This document shows positions 36,424-46,013 of a DNA stretch of 64,000 bases, one piece after another (the stretch's first letter is position 1; every line of letters begins with the position of its first letter). The translations under genes were made by a program, and so were the position numbers. The notes beneath the pieces were generated by a model, which was given only the letters and a program-made list of their open reading frames with translations, made no database searches and was not told where the DNA came from. The stretch is from Confluentibacter flavum (GTDB lineage: Bacteria > Bacteroidota > Bacteroidia > Flavobacteriales > Flavobacteriaceae). Location of the stretch: assembly GCF_002843175.1 (NCBI RefSeq), contig NZ_PJEO01000014.1:186001-250000 (forward strand). The letters run 5' to 3'.

Positions 36424-37218
36424 ATGATAGAAAAAAACCAACATATCATTTTAAAAGCCAAAGATGTATCTATTGGATATGCTTCTAAAAAAGAGCTTAC
36501 TGTTGTAGCTTCCAATATTAATATTGAATTACACAAAGGTGAATTAGTTGGTTTGGTTGGTGTTAATGGCGTTGGGAAATCAACACTTTTAAGAACACTT
36601 ACTAATGTTCAAAACGCATTAAGTGGAGATATATTTATTAATAACAAAAACATTAAGCAGTATGCTGCACTGGACTTAGCAAAAGCATTGAGTTTGGTGT
36701 TAACTGAGCAACTAATGTCTAAAAACTTGTCTGTTTTCGAGTTAGTTGCTTTAGGCAGACAACCTTATACCAATTGGGTGGGTAATTTATCTGAAACCGA
36801 TATGACGATTATAAATTCTGCTTTAACCCAAACCAACATATCCGACTTAAAGCATAAAAGATGCTTTGAGTTAAGTGATGGACAATTACAAAAAGTGATG
36901 ATTGCGCGTGCTTTAGCTCAAGATACCGATTTAATCATTTTAGACGAACCCACCACCCACTTAGACATTTACCATAAAGTTTACACCCTAAAATTATTGC
37001 AAAAATTAGCTAAAGAAACCAATAAAACCATACTGTTTTCATCGCACGAAATAGATTTAGCAATTCAATTATGTGACAAGTTAATTGTTATGACTCCTAG
37101 CCAAGTGGTGTCTGATATGCCTTGTAATTTAATTCTGAATGGTACTTTTAAGTCCTTATTTCCAGAAGATTTAATAACTTTTGATGAGAAAACGGGAAGT
37201 TTTCGGGTGAAACAGTAA
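36424..37218 (+). CDS. btuD: ABC transporter ATP-binding protein, BtuD/FecE-like
   Basis: ATPase of 264 residues with Walker A GVNGVGKST, Q-loop region LVLTEQ, signature LSDGQLQK (family variant of LSGGQ) and Walker B LIILDEPTTHLD, then the switch His in FSSHEI. It completes the btuF-btuC-btuD importer. Unlike the tight btuF/btuC joint, 217 bases separate it from btuC, filled by tandem repeats. No separate promoter is obvious, so its expression may depend on read-through. Confidence 0.9.
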   Translation: MIEKNQHIILKAKDVSIGYASKKELTVVASNINIELHKGELVGLVGVNGVGKSTLLRTLTNVQNALSGDIFINNKNIKQYAALDLAKALSLVLTEQLMSKNLSVFELVALGRQPYTNWVGNLSETDMTIINSALTQTNISDLKHKRCFELSDGQLQKVMIARALAQDTDLIILDEPTTHLDIYHKVYTLKLLQKLAKETNKTILFSSHEIDLAIQLCDKLIVMTPSQVVSDMPCNLILNGTFKSLFPEDLITFDEKTGSFRVKQ

Positions 37219-37351
37219 TATTACTTTTTTATTAGCTATAAATTAATTACATTTATTACGTTACCGCCTTAATATCAACCAAATACATCTGCTTATACTT
37301 TAATTATTGATAGTTAAAGTTCATGGTTTCATTAACATTAATACTGTCATT

Positions 37352-39076
37352 ATGAAAACCAAACCCATCATTCTATTTACCTTTGTAATGCTCTTAGCTA
37401 CTTTTTTTTATAAAATATCGCCTGATAAAGCATTAGATTATCCTCGTAAAATTGGTAGTAATTCGATAAGTTGCACACCCGCCAAATTCTTATTAGATAA
37501 TATAGACACAACAAAACAAATTGCTCCATTGTTTGAAAACCTTGGAAACCACACCTATAAAGTAAGCACAAAAAATGAATTGGCACAACGCTTTTTTAAT
37601 CAGGGAATCAGGCTTACTTACGGTTTTAATCATGCAGAAGCACACCGTTCATTTATGGAAGCCTCAAGGTTAGACCCAAATTGTGCCATGGCATTTTGGG
37701 GGCAAGCCTATACATTAGGTCCAAATATTAATGACCCATTTCCTGATGATGAACGCAAAAACAAATACAATGAGGCTATTGAAAAAGCGCTACAGGTTTC
37801 CTCAAATGCAACACCAAAAGAACAAGCACTTATTGAAGCGCTAACCCATAGATATTCGACTGATTTAAAAAAAGATGTAGCCGAACTTAATTTGGCATAC
37901 ATGAAAGGCATGGAAAAAGTAGTAGCCAATTATCCTGAAGATTCTGATATCCAAACTTTATATGCAGCTTCAGTAATGAATACGGTTCCTTGGAATTATT
38001 GGGATAAAAATGGAAAACCATCTCCATACATTCTTGAAGCAAAAGCCGCTCTCGAAAAAGCAATGGAATTAAATCCTAATAATCCAGGTGCAAATCATTA
38101 TTACATACATATGGTTGAACTTCCATTTCCAGATTTAGCTTTACCGAGTGCTGATAAACTCGGCTCTTTAATGCCAGCAGCTGGCCATTTAGTACATATG
38201 CCTTCTCATATATACATTAGAGTTGGCAAATATAAAGATGCCGTTAGGGTTAATCAAGAAGCTATTTTAGCAGATGAAGATTATATTTCGCAATGCTACG
38301 CACAAGGCATGTATCCACTCGGTTATTATCCACATAATATACATTTTCTTTGGTCTGCATCTAGTTTATTGGGAAATAGTAAAATAGCTATCGATGCTGC
38401 AAAAAAAACAGCAGAAAAAGTACCCGTGGGTGAAATGAAAGAGCTTCATTTTTTACAAAATTTTGCCTCCACGCCACTTTTAGCTTACATAAGATTTGGA
38501 AAATGGAATGACATCCTAACTTACCCAAAACCAAATGATAGTATTAAACACTTAAAACTTATATGGCATTATGCAAGAGGAATTGCATTTACCAGAAAAA
38601 ACAATTTAAAAGAAGCACAAGAAGAACTTGACGCCATTGATTTATTTATTAAAGATCCTGCGATGGAAACTCTGGTTGCAACAGGATTTGATAATGGCAC
38701 CACCCTAGCAAAATTAGCCTATGAAGTTGTTGCAGGAGAAATGGCTTCTATTAAAAACGACTACGATTCAGCTATTATGCATTTAAAAAGAGGAGTTGAA
38801 ATCGAAGACGCTTTAATTTATAACGAACCTTCAGCATGGCATATTCCAACGAGACAAAATTTAGGGGCCGTTTTAATGAAAGCAAAAAAATATGCAGAAG
38901 CTGAAAAAGTGTATCATGAAGATTTAAAAGTACTCAGACAAAACGGTTGGTCCTTAATAGGTTTATATCAAAGTTTAAAAGCCCAAGGTAAATTGACTGA
39001 AGCAGACAAAATAAAACATGAGTTTGATCAAGCTTGGAGTGATGCCGATATAAAAATTGACTCATCCATCTTGTGA
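37352..39076 (+). CDS. Exported TPR-repeat protein
   Basis: Protein of 574 residues with an N-terminal hydrophobic signal or anchor. Multiple TPR-like helical pairs follow: an early ELAQRFFNQGIRLTYGF, then AHRSFMEASRLDPNCAMAFWG, and C-terminal units around ALEKAMELNPNNPGANHYY and AEKVYHEDLKVLR. Homologues are conserved in Bacteroidota as proteins of unknown role. I chose the ATG at 37352, since MKTKPIILF gives a normal signal; an ATG 45 bases earlier adds 15 residues. It is 130 bases after btuD and may have its own promoter. Confidence 0.75.
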   Translation: MKTKPIILFTFVMLLATFFYKISPDKALDYPRKIGSNSISCTPAKFLLDNIDTTKQIAPLFENLGNHTYKVSTKNELAQRFFNQGIRLTYGFNHAEAHRSFMEASRLDPNCAMAFWGQAYTLGPNINDPFPDDERKNKYNEAIEKALQVSSNATPKEQALIEALTHRYSTDLKKDVAELNLAYMKGMEKVVANYPEDSDIQTLYAASVMNTVPWNYWDKNGKPSPYILEAKAALEKAMELNPNNPGANHYYIHMVELPFPDLALPSADKLGSLMPAAGHLVHMPSHIYIRVGKYKDAVRVNQEAILADEDYISQCYAQGMYPLGYYPHNIHFLWSASSLLGNSKIAIDAAKKTAEKVPVGEMKELHFLQNFASTPLLAYIRFGKWNDILTYPKPNDSIKHLKLIWHYARGIAFTRKNNLKEAQEELDAIDLFIKDPAMETLVATGFDNGTTLAKLAYEVVAGEMASIKNDYDSAIMHLKRGVEIEDALIYNEPSAWHIPTRQNLGAVLMKAKKYAEAEKVYHEDLKVLRQNGWSLIGLYQSLKAQGKLTEADKIKHEFDQAWSDADIKIDSSIL

Positions 39077-39136
39077 AATAATTTAAAATTCTTGATATCT
39101 GATAATATCATTTTTCGTTCTTCTGACTAAAAAAAT

Positions 39137-39144
39137 TATCTTTG
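39137..39144 (+). promoter_or_regulatory. Candidate -7 box of rmuC
   Basis: TATCTTTG matches TAnnTTTG, 17 bases before the rmuC ATG. A weak -33-like TTCG lies 19 bases upstream of it. Confidence 0.45.
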
Positions 39145-39161
39145 GTCAAACTTATTTTTAA

Positions 39162-40478
39162 ATGAACGACAACCTTATTCTAATTCTCGCCATTTTAATT
39201 TCTGGAGGTATTGGTGCGTATATTGGCATGACCATTACCAAGTTGAAAAGTAAAAGCGACCAAAGCACCCTGGAAGAACGTCAAAATCAAATGAGTTTAA
39301 CCATAAATGACCTTAAACAAACACTTAGCAAAATTGAAGTTGAGCGTGATGATATAAGAAAAGAGAAAGAGTTTTTAAATGCTGACTTAACCAGACGGAA
39401 TACCGAATATGAAAACCTTTATCAACTTAATTTGAAGCGTGATGAGGAATTAGAAAAACGACAAGAGGAACTACGTAAAGATTTTGAGTTATTGGCCAAT
39501 AAAATTTTAGAAGAAAAATCAGAAAAATTCACGCTTCAGAATAAAGAAAACATCAAAAACATCTTAAATCCGTTACAAGAAAAAATTAAGATTTTTGAAG
39601 ATAAAGTCGATTTAACACAAAAAGAAAGTATCAGTATGCATTCGGCTTTAAAAGAGCAACTGATTGGCTTGAAAGACTTAAATCTATTGATGACCAAAGA
39701 AGCCACTAACCTAACCCGAGCTTTAAAAGGTGATAGTAAAATGCAAGGGAATTGGGGCGAGTTGGTTTTAGAACGTGTTTTAGAAAAATCGGGACTCGAA
39801 AAAGATAGAGAATATTTTGTGCAACAAAGCTTTGCACGCGAAGATGGTTCTAGAGTGATGCCCGATGTGGTTTTACACCTTCCCGATGGTAAAAAAATGG
39901 TCATCGACTCTAAAGTATCGTTAACAGATTATGAGCGTTTGGTAAATGCTGAAGATGAAGATAAAGCTATGCTTTTAAAAGCACATGTAAATTCCATTAA
40001 AAGGCACATAGACCAACTTTCAGAAAAAAATTATCAAGATTTATACGATATAGAATCCCCGGATTTTGTCCTCATGTTTATTCCTATTGAGCCCGCATTT
40101 GCGGTTGTTGTCAATGAAGATAATAGCATTTATAATAAAGCATTTGAAAAAAATATTGTTATTGTAACGCCTTCTACCCTTTTGGCAACTTTGCGAACTA
40201 TTGACAGTATGTGGAATAATGAAAAGCAACAACAAAACGCTATTGAAATTGCCCGACAAGCAGGTGCCTTATACGATAAGTTTGAAGGATTGGTTCTTGA
40301 TTTAACAGGTGTTGGCAAAAAAATTGATGCTGCAAAAAGTGATTATTCTGCCGCCATGAATAAATTAGTTGATGGCAAAGGCAATTTAATTTCGAGTGTT
40401 GAAAAACTTAAAAAAATGGGCGCCAAGGCTAAAAAAGCACTTCCTGAAGCGATACTTAAACGTGCTGAAGACCACTAA
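39162..40478 (+). CDS. rmuC: DNA recombination protein RmuC
   Basis: Protein of 438 residues: an N-terminal transmembrane anchor (about 4-22), a long coiled coil (about 30-130), then the RmuC nuclease-like domain with GNWGELVLERVLEKSGL, MPDVVLHLPDGKKMVIDSK and VDGKGNLISSVEKLKKMG. RmuC limits inversions between short inverted repeats, which is notable in a window rich in palindromic repeats, though that link is speculative. It is followed closely by two small genes on the same strand. Confidence 0.95.
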   Translation: MNDNLILILAILISGGIGAYIGMTITKLKSKSDQSTLEERQNQMSLTINDLKQTLSKIEVERDDIRKEKEFLNADLTRRNTEYENLYQLNLKRDEELEKRQEELRKDFELLANKILEEKSEKFTLQNKENIKNILNPLQEKIKIFEDKVDLTQKESISMHSALKEQLIGLKDLNLLMTKEATNLTRALKGDSKMQGNWGELVLERVLEKSGLEKDREYFVQQSFAREDGSRVMPDVVLHLPDGKKMVIDSKVSLTDYERLVNAEDEDKAMLLKAHVNSIKRHIDQLSEKNYQDLYDIESPDFVLMFIPIEPAFAVVVNEDNSIYNKAFEKNIVIVTPSTLLATLRTIDSMWNNEKQQQNAIEIARQAGALYDKFEGLVLDLTGVGKKIDAAKSDYSAAMNKLVDGKGNLISSVEKLKKMGAKAKKALPEAILKRAEDH

Positions 40479-40488
40479 AAACTAAGAC

Positions 40489-40833
40489 ATGAAAATCATC
40501 ACAAAAATTGGTATTGGTATTGGTATTATATTTATAGTATATATCTGTTTTCTTTATTTTGCAAGCTACAGCAATGGCGTAAGAGCAGGTGAGTTAATTA
40601 AATTCAGTCATAAAGGCATGGTTTTCAAAACCTGGGAAGGTGAAATAAGTCAAGGTGTTTCTGAATCCCAAAGATTTATATTTTCAGTAGAAGGTAATGA
40701 AAAACAAGTGATTGAAGATTTGAACAACTTCCAAGGCAAAATGGTTAAACTTCATTATTTTGAACGCTATAAAACATTATTTTGGCTGGGAGACACCAAA
40801 TATTTTATAACAGAAGTTGAACTACAAAACTAA
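40489..40833 (+). CDS. Conserved hypothetical membrane-anchored protein
   Basis: Protein of 114 residues with one N-terminal transmembrane helix (about 7-27) and a small beta-rich domain (SNGVRAGELIKFSHKG, KTWEGEIS). It resembles a Bacteroidota family that databases sometimes mislabel as 6-phosphogluconate dehydrogenase; no such enzyme motifs are present. It starts 10 bases after rmuC and 9 bases before the thioesterase, so the three form an operon. Confidence 0.7.
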   Translation: MKIITKIGIGIGIIFIVYICFLYFASYSNGVRAGELIKFSHKGMVFKTWEGEISQGVSESQRFIFSVEGNEKQVIEDLNNFQGKMVKLHYFERYKTLFWLGDTKYFITEVELQN

Positions 40834-40842
40834 ATATATTCT

Positions 40843-41388
40843 ATGTTTAAAACCACCGAAGAATCACAAGTAACCATGACCCAATTAATGTTGCCATCAC
40901 ATTCCAATTTTAGTGGAAAAATTCATGGCGGTTTTATATTGAGCCTAATGGATCAAATTGCATTTGCTTGTGCCTCCAGACATTCCAGAAACTATTGTGT
41001 AACAGCATCTGTTAACAAAGTCGATTTTTTAAATCCCATTGAAGTTGGTGAACTTGTTACCCTTAAAGCATCCGTAAATTATACAGGAAAAACCTCTATG
41101 GTTATTGGTGTGAGGATCGAATCTGAAAATATACAAACTGGAGAAAAAAAACATTGCAATTCCTCATATTTTACCATGGTGGCTAAAGACAAGCATGGAA
41201 ACAATGTTCAGGTTCCTGGTATTATTTTAGATACTAAAAATAAAGTTAGACGTTATGCGAGAAGTATCGCGAGACAAGAGCAAGCCAAAAATAGATCTTC
41301 AGAGTTTAGAACTTCAGAATTTAAAATGGAATTATATTTAGATTCATTAAAAGACCAAAATGCTAAAATTGAGTTAATTGATAATTAA
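40843..41388 (+). CDS. Acyl-CoA thioesterase, YciA-type hotdog fold
   Basis: Cytoplasmic enzyme of 181 residues hydrolysing acyl-CoA thioesters. The hotdog motif HSNFSGKIHGGFILSLMDQ contains the conserved helix with catalytic Asp, followed by ACASRHSRNYCVTA and VDFLNPIEVGE as in the YciA/ACOT7 group. A ~30-residue charged C-terminal extension (RRYARSIARQEQ...) follows the fold. It is the last gene of the rmuC operon. Confidence 0.9.
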   Translation: MFKTTEESQVTMTQLMLPSHSNFSGKIHGGFILSLMDQIAFACASRHSRNYCVTASVNKVDFLNPIEVGELVTLKASVNYTGKTSMVIGVRIESENIQTGEKKHCNSSYFTMVAKDKHGNNVQVPGIILDTKNKVRRYARSIARQEQAKNRSSEFRTSEFKMELYLDSLKDQNAKIELIDN

Positions 41389-41503
41389 ATAAATTTTTAA
41401 AAATCTAATTTTATAAAGGTTAATGTCTCAAACAATATAGTTTTTAATTCAACAACTAAAAGATGATAGCCCGTTAAAATTAATAAACTTAAATTAATTT
41501 GTT

Positions 41504-41863
41504 ATGAATTTTAAAAATTCATTCTACATTTCTACCATGCTAATATTGCTCTATAATTGTTCGAGTAGCGGAGATGATCCAACAAATTCAAACCCAAATA
41601 ATTCGGTTAAAATAACTTATGACAGCCATATTAAAAGTATCACAACCAATTATTGTATAGCTTGCCATGGAGAACCACCTTCAAGTGGTGCCCCTATGTC
41701 TTTAACATCCTATGAACTAATGAAAAACGCAGTTGAAACCAGAGGATTGATAAACAGAATAAACAGTACAACTAACCCAATGCCTCCAAAAGGTGGACTT
41801 TTATCACAGGAACAAAGAAATTTAATTCAAAAATGGGTGGATGATGGTTTATTAGAAAAGTAA
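41504..41863 (+). CDS. Mono-haem cytochrome c lipoprotein
   Basis: Lipoprotein of 119 residues: lipobox LLYNC (Cys19), one haem-binding CxxCH (Cys51, Cys54, His55) and a distal Met93 in NPMPPKGG as the likely axial ligand. The C-terminal part (ERN/QRNLIQKWVDDGLL) is a class I cytochrome helix. It is strikingly similar to the protein at 48931-49284, yet lies on the other side of the FecI/FecR/TonB block. It is convergent with the TonB receptor. Its role in electron transfer is inferred from the motif. Confidence 0.85.
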   Translation: MNFKNSFYISTMLILLYNCSSSGDDPTNSNPNNSVKITYDSHIKSITTNYCIACHGEPPSSGAPMSLTSYELMKNAVETRGLINRINSTTNPMPPKGGLLSQEQRNLIQKWVDDGLLEK

Positions 41864-41916
41864 TATTGTTTTTGATTTTTCAAAACCAATAATGTTAAAA
41901 TTGAATTGTTTAATTT

Positions 41917-44433
41917 TTAAAAATAAATATTCAAAACGGCATTTGGGGTTAAGCCCAAAGAACGTTGATTTGTTTCGTTAAGCTCTCCACTATTTATTTT
42001 ATAAAATCGGTTAATCTGATTTTCTTTGTTTAAAACATTCCAAAGTGAAATCCCAACGTTTGCTTTTGTTTTCTTGGTAAGTTTAAAATTATAAAGAGCA
42101 GATATATCTAAACGTAAATAATCTTCTAAACTTGATATATTAACAGCTTCATAATTCACTTCATCATTTACAATTTCATTACCTGTAACTGGTAAAGTTG
42201 TAGGTTTTCCAGAATGCCAATTTAATCCAGCGGATAGTTTTAAATTCGTCAAACCATATGTCATCCCTAAAGTAGCAGCATGTTTAATATTATAATTACT
42301 AGGAAAATAATTGGGTTGTAAGTCTTTAAATTGGTATTCATTATGCATGTACGCATAGCTTATCCAAGTGCTAAACTTATTGATATGTTTTCGAAATAAA
42401 ACATCTACCCCAATTACACGGTTAACACCCTTGCTTTTAGCAAATTCAAATTGATTTTGAAACCCTTGGCTTTGTGCTGTAATGCCATCAACATGCTTTA
42501 TGTACCCTTCTATATTAAATAACCACCCTCGATGACCATAATTTAAACCTAATGATGCCTGTTTGCTTGTAATGACAGGAATATCTTTATTATTAGATAG
42601 TTGCCACCTTCGTTTCTCAATTCCTAAAAAATCGTTTTGGAAGTTAATAACCTGCGATGTATTTTGATGCTTAAACTCTCCTAAAACTTCAACTGTAAAA
42701 AAGTCTAAAAAACGCTGACTAAAACTTAATCGGGGTTCCCAAATAGACTTACTGAATTTTTCAATAAAATTATAGCGCACACCAAAATTTAAATTTGAAT
42801 TTCTGTTTTTGGACTTATAACCTAATTGAGAGAAAACACCATGTGTTCTAACCACTTCTGAGACCAATAGCCTAAACAATGGGGTGTCTATATCATCTAA
42901 ATTGGTAACTTGGGTTTCTACAAAATGGTAACCGCTCAATAAGTGTAAAGCGTTATTAAATCTATAATTGCTTTTTAACTTTAAACTGGTTTCAGACACG
43001 ATATTTTCCTGTAAAAAACGCTGAGAATCTAATATATCAACATTTACAGCTTTAAGTTTATAATCGGTTTCATAAGCTTCAAATGTCGTTTGCAATTTGT
43101 CGTTCCAAATTCTGTTGTAATGCAACGCCCCTGCAATGCTATATTGGGTTAGATTACTTTTCCTAGATTCTTCTTCGTCATTTACAACCGCATTTTCATT
43201 GAACTGAAGTTCGTTAAATACATTTATAAAATTAATCCGCAATTCATCTTTGTCGCCAATTTTATATATCCAACGCAAGGAAGTGTCATAAAAATCAAAT
43301 GTTTTATCTGTATTGGTAATGGTTGTGGTATTGTTAGATACCTCCGTGTTTTGAGAAATTCTGTCAAAAAAAGCTGAGTACGTTGGCGTTTCAATAAAAT
43401 CGCTAATCGATTTTCTTGCAGCCACTTGTATTGAAGATGTTTTATTAATTGGAACATCCACAAAAGCATTGGCATCGGTTAAATTAATACCTAGAGTTGC
43501 GTTGAGTTTATTGTTAACCGATTGATTGGTTTGCATTGAAATAGTACCGGAAACACCATCGGTATAACTCACATCGCTGCCATTTTTTCTTAATGAAACC
43601 GAGTGTGTGATTTGCGGATTATACATTGAAATCAATCCGAAAAAATGACCAGACTGGTACATTTTTATATCATCCCAAAGAATCAGGTTTTGATCATGTG
43701 TGCCACCTCGAATATTAATATTTGAAACGGTCTCGTTAATACTTTGAATACCTGGAAATGCCTGAACAGACTGCAAAACATCGTTATCAATTAATCCTGG
43801 AAGTATGTCAAAATCAGAAAAATTAATTTCATAAGAACCATTATTTATCTTATTTATACCACTTGCGATATAATTTGAAACAACAACTTCAGACAGTGAC
43901 TGAAAATTTGGAAACAAAAAAATATCGTCACAACCCGTTTTTGAAAATTGATTAGTTAGTTTAATGATGGTTTTATACCCTAAAAACCGAATGGTAATGG
44001 ATTGCGTAACATTTTCAATTTTAATTTGAAAAAAGCCATTTTCATCTGTTGTGGTAGAGTTCTTTAAGGTTTGAACAGTTGCCGACGCTAAGGGTTGTAA
44101 ATTATCTTTATCTTTTACATAGCCACATAAAACCATAGCTTCTCTAGGTTTAACGAGAATAATACCATCACTCAATATGGAAAACAATAACCCCGTTTGG
44201 GTTTCTAGATAAGTTATAGCTTCTTTTAACGACAAACTAGTATCTGGAGGAATGAGGAAAACAGCTTCAATAGTATCTTCCGCATAATTAAACTGAACAT
44301 GATACTGCGCTTCTAATACATTTATAACATGAGCTAATGATTCTTGCTTGTTGGTATTTTGAGCATAACTACTAAAAAGAACAAAAAGCAAAAAACTAAA
44401 AAAAAGGATTGATTCTTTAATTCTCCTTTCCAT
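41917..44433 (-). CDS. TonB-dependent receptor with STN signalling domain (FecA-like transducer)
   Basis: Outer-membrane receptor of 838 residues. After the signal peptide comes an STN domain (about 33-95, VINVLEAQYHVQFNY, TGLLFSILSDGIILV) that contacts FecR. A carboxypeptidase-regulatory-like domain (about 103-175), plug (SVQAFPGIQSINETVSNINIRGG) and 22-strand-type barrel ending in VLNIYF follow. The STN domain and adjacent FecR and sigma genes define a trans-envelope signalling receptor. It lacks a SusD partner, so a siderophore, haem or peptide ligand is more likely than a glycan. Its start overlaps fecR by 17 bases. Confidence 0.9.
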   Translation of the reverse strand: MERRIKESILFFSFLLFVLFSSYAQNTNKQESLAHVINVLEAQYHVQFNYAEDTIEAVFLIPPDTSLSLKEAITYLETQTGLLFSILSDGIILVKPREAMVLCGYVKDKDNLQPLASATVQTLKNSTTTDENGFFQIKIENVTQSITIRFLGYKTIIKLTNQFSKTGCDDIFLFPNFQSLSEVVVSNYIASGINKINNGSYEINFSDFDILPGLIDNDVLQSVQAFPGIQSINETVSNINIRGGTHDQNLILWDDIKMYQSGHFFGLISMYNPQITHSVSLRKNGSDVSYTDGVSGTISMQTNQSVNNKLNATLGINLTDANAFVDVPINKTSSIQVAARKSISDFIETPTYSAFFDRISQNTEVSNNTTTITNTDKTFDFYDTSLRWIYKIGDKDELRINFINVFNELQFNENAVVNDEEESRKSNLTQYSIAGALHYNRIWNDKLQTTFEAYETDYKLKAVNVDILDSQRFLQENIVSETSLKLKSNYRFNNALHLLSGYHFVETQVTNLDDIDTPLFRLLVSEVVRTHGVFSQLGYKSKNRNSNLNFGVRYNFIEKFSKSIWEPRLSFSQRFLDFFTVEVLGEFKHQNTSQVINFQNDFLGIEKRRWQLSNNKDIPVITSKQASLGLNYGHRGWLFNIEGYIKHVDGITAQSQGFQNQFEFAKSKGVNRVIGVDVLFRKHINKFSTWISYAYMHNEYQFKDLQPNYFPSNYNIKHAATLGMTYGLTNLKLSAGLNWHSGKPTTLPVTGNEIVNDEVNYEAVNISSLEDYLRLDISALYNFKLTKKTKANVGISLWNVLNKENQINRFYKINSGELNETNQRSLGLTPNAVLNIYF

Positions 44434-45328
44434 GAATTATTACCAGGTTTGAAGAACTCAATTCATAGGTCATATTCATAGGCAGCGTTATGGCAATAAG
44501 AGCGTTTTCGAGATTATTATGTACAAATTCCCCCGTAAACAATCTGTTGGTATTTATATTTTTAAAAGTGACTTGTATGTTGTATTGTCGTTCTAATTCC
44601 GAAAGCACTTCTTTTATTGGAATAGCTTCAAATTCGCTCCTGTTTTCTCTCCATTTTGGAGCAGATGTCACTATTTTACCTTCCGTAAATTTACCATTTA
44701 AAATTTGATATACGTCACCTGCCAATAATTTTCTGGTTATGGTATCTGAAGTTACTTTTACAATACCTTCAAAACATTTGACTTCAAAATAATTTTCACG
44801 TTGTTTTACATTAAACTGTGTACCTACTACTGTTACTGTTCCGTTTTCGGTTTTAACATCAAAGGTTTTTCCTTTGGCAACCATAAAATAAGCTTCTCCA
44901 TCGAGCCTTAAAAACCTATTTTCATCCCAATTTTTGGTATTGAATTCAATTGAAGACAGGGCGTTTAACGCTACTTTAGAATGGTCTGGAAGCTCAATAA
45001 CAGATTTCTCGCCAACTAGGGTTTCTACATGAGTGAGCGTGTTTGAAAAAAAGGCAAAATAAAGACCTAAGCCAATGACAACAACACTCGCTATTTTTAG
45101 CAACGGACTGAACCCATTTAATTTTTTAACAGGCGTTTTTGATGATTTATACTGTGTTTTAAAGGTATTAAAATCATCCGATTTAGAGAAATATGATGCT
45201 TTAAAATGTTGTGCATTTTCAATAATATATTCGTTTAACTGAGCATCATCCAACTTACTGAACATATCTTTTTCAACATCATTAAGATCATCTTTTAACC
45301 AATTTTCTATTAAGTAATCTTTATCCAT
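44417..45328 (-). CDS. FecR-family anti-sigma factor
   Basis: Inner-membrane protein of 303 residues. The cytoplasmic N-terminus (1-80) should bind the sigma factor, a transmembrane helix follows (about 84-103), and the periplasmic FecR domain has GEKSVIELPDHSKVALNALSS, RLDGEAYFMVA and FDVKTENGTVTVVGTQFNV. The C-terminal domain resembles an STN-like fold (SELERQYNIQVTF). It lies between sigma and receptor genes and links the receptor signal to the sigma factor. Confidence 0.93.
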   Translation of the reverse strand: MDKDYLIENWLKDDLNDVEKDMFSKLDDAQLNEYIIENAQHFKASYFSKSDDFNTFKTQYKSSKTPVKKLNGFSPLLKIASVVVIGLGLYFAFFSNTLTHVETLVGEKSVIELPDHSKVALNALSSIEFNTKNWDENRFLRLDGEAYFMVAKGKTFDVKTENGTVTVVGTQFNVKQRENYFEVKCFEGIVKVTSDTITRKLLAGDVYQILNGKFTEGKIVTSAPKWRENRSEFEAIPIKEVLSELERQYNIQVTFKNINTNRLFTGEFVHNNLENALIAITLPMNMTYELSSSNLVIIHGKEN

Positions 45329-45377
45329 CTCTATGCTTAACTTTAATATATAACAACTTCAAACTAAATTCTCCTGA

Positions 45378-45902
45378 TTATTTTATTTTAAATCCTTCCA
45401 ACTCTTTCTTCAACGTATTGAAGGCACTATAAATTCTATATTCCACTACTTTTTGGGTAACATCTAAAAGTTCGGCAATTTCGCTATGCTTTTTTCCTTC
45501 CACTTTATTCAATAAAAAAGCAATGCGTTGTTCTTCATTTAAATTTTCTAATACTTTTTGATAGCGTTGTAAAAATTGCTCTTTTTCTAAAATAAATTCA
45601 GGCGATTCGTTAGTGTAATTTTTTGGTTTTTCTTGGTGATATTTTAAAACTACTTTTTGGTGCTTTATCTCGTTTAACATCATATTGTTCGCAACGGTAA
45701 ACAAAAAAGATTTGGCTTTACTTAAAGTGACATTCTTGCAATTATCCCATAATTTAATAAAGGCATCTTGTGTGACATCGTTAGGGTTTATTTGTGACCC
45801 ATACTTATAATATAAAAAATTGAGCAAGTCTTGTGAGTACTTATTGTAAACACGCTCAAAAACTTTGTCTTCGCAAATGTTGTCGTTAAGTTCTTTTGGC
45901 AA
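45378..45902 (-). CDS. ECF sigma factor, FecI-like
   Basis: Sigma-70 ECF factor of 174 residues with region 2 (NDVTQDAFIKLWDNCKNV) and region 4 (LNEEQRIAFLLNKVEGKKHSEIAELL with HTH). It heads the set sigma, FecR, STN-TonB receptor on the minus strand. It is divergent by 111 bases from the acidic lipoprotein gene, so either unit could be its target. The set matches the standard extracellular-ligand sensing module. Confidence 0.93.
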   Translation of the reverse strand: MPKELNDNICEDKVFERVYNKYSQDLLNFLYYKYGSQINPNDVTQDAFIKLWDNCKNVTLSKAKSFLFTVANNMMLNEIKHQKVVLKYHQEKPKNYTNESPEFILEKEQFLQRYQKVLENLNEEQRIAFLLNKVEGKKHSEIAELLDVTQKVVEYRIYSAFNTLKKELEGFKIK

Positions 45903-46013
45903 AGTATTTAATTTAATGCTTTAAAGTTATATAAAAAATTTATTAAAAAGTTTCAGGAGTTTTATATTCCTAGTTGTTTAATTAATAAAAGCTCCAGTAA
46001 AGACGACCAAATT

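Noticed and set aside
36255-36536. Minus-strand 93-codon reading frame with repeated KLQSYK units
   Set aside because: It is the translation of the octanucleotide array plus the antisense of btuD; repeats of 8 bases give periodic peptides by chance.
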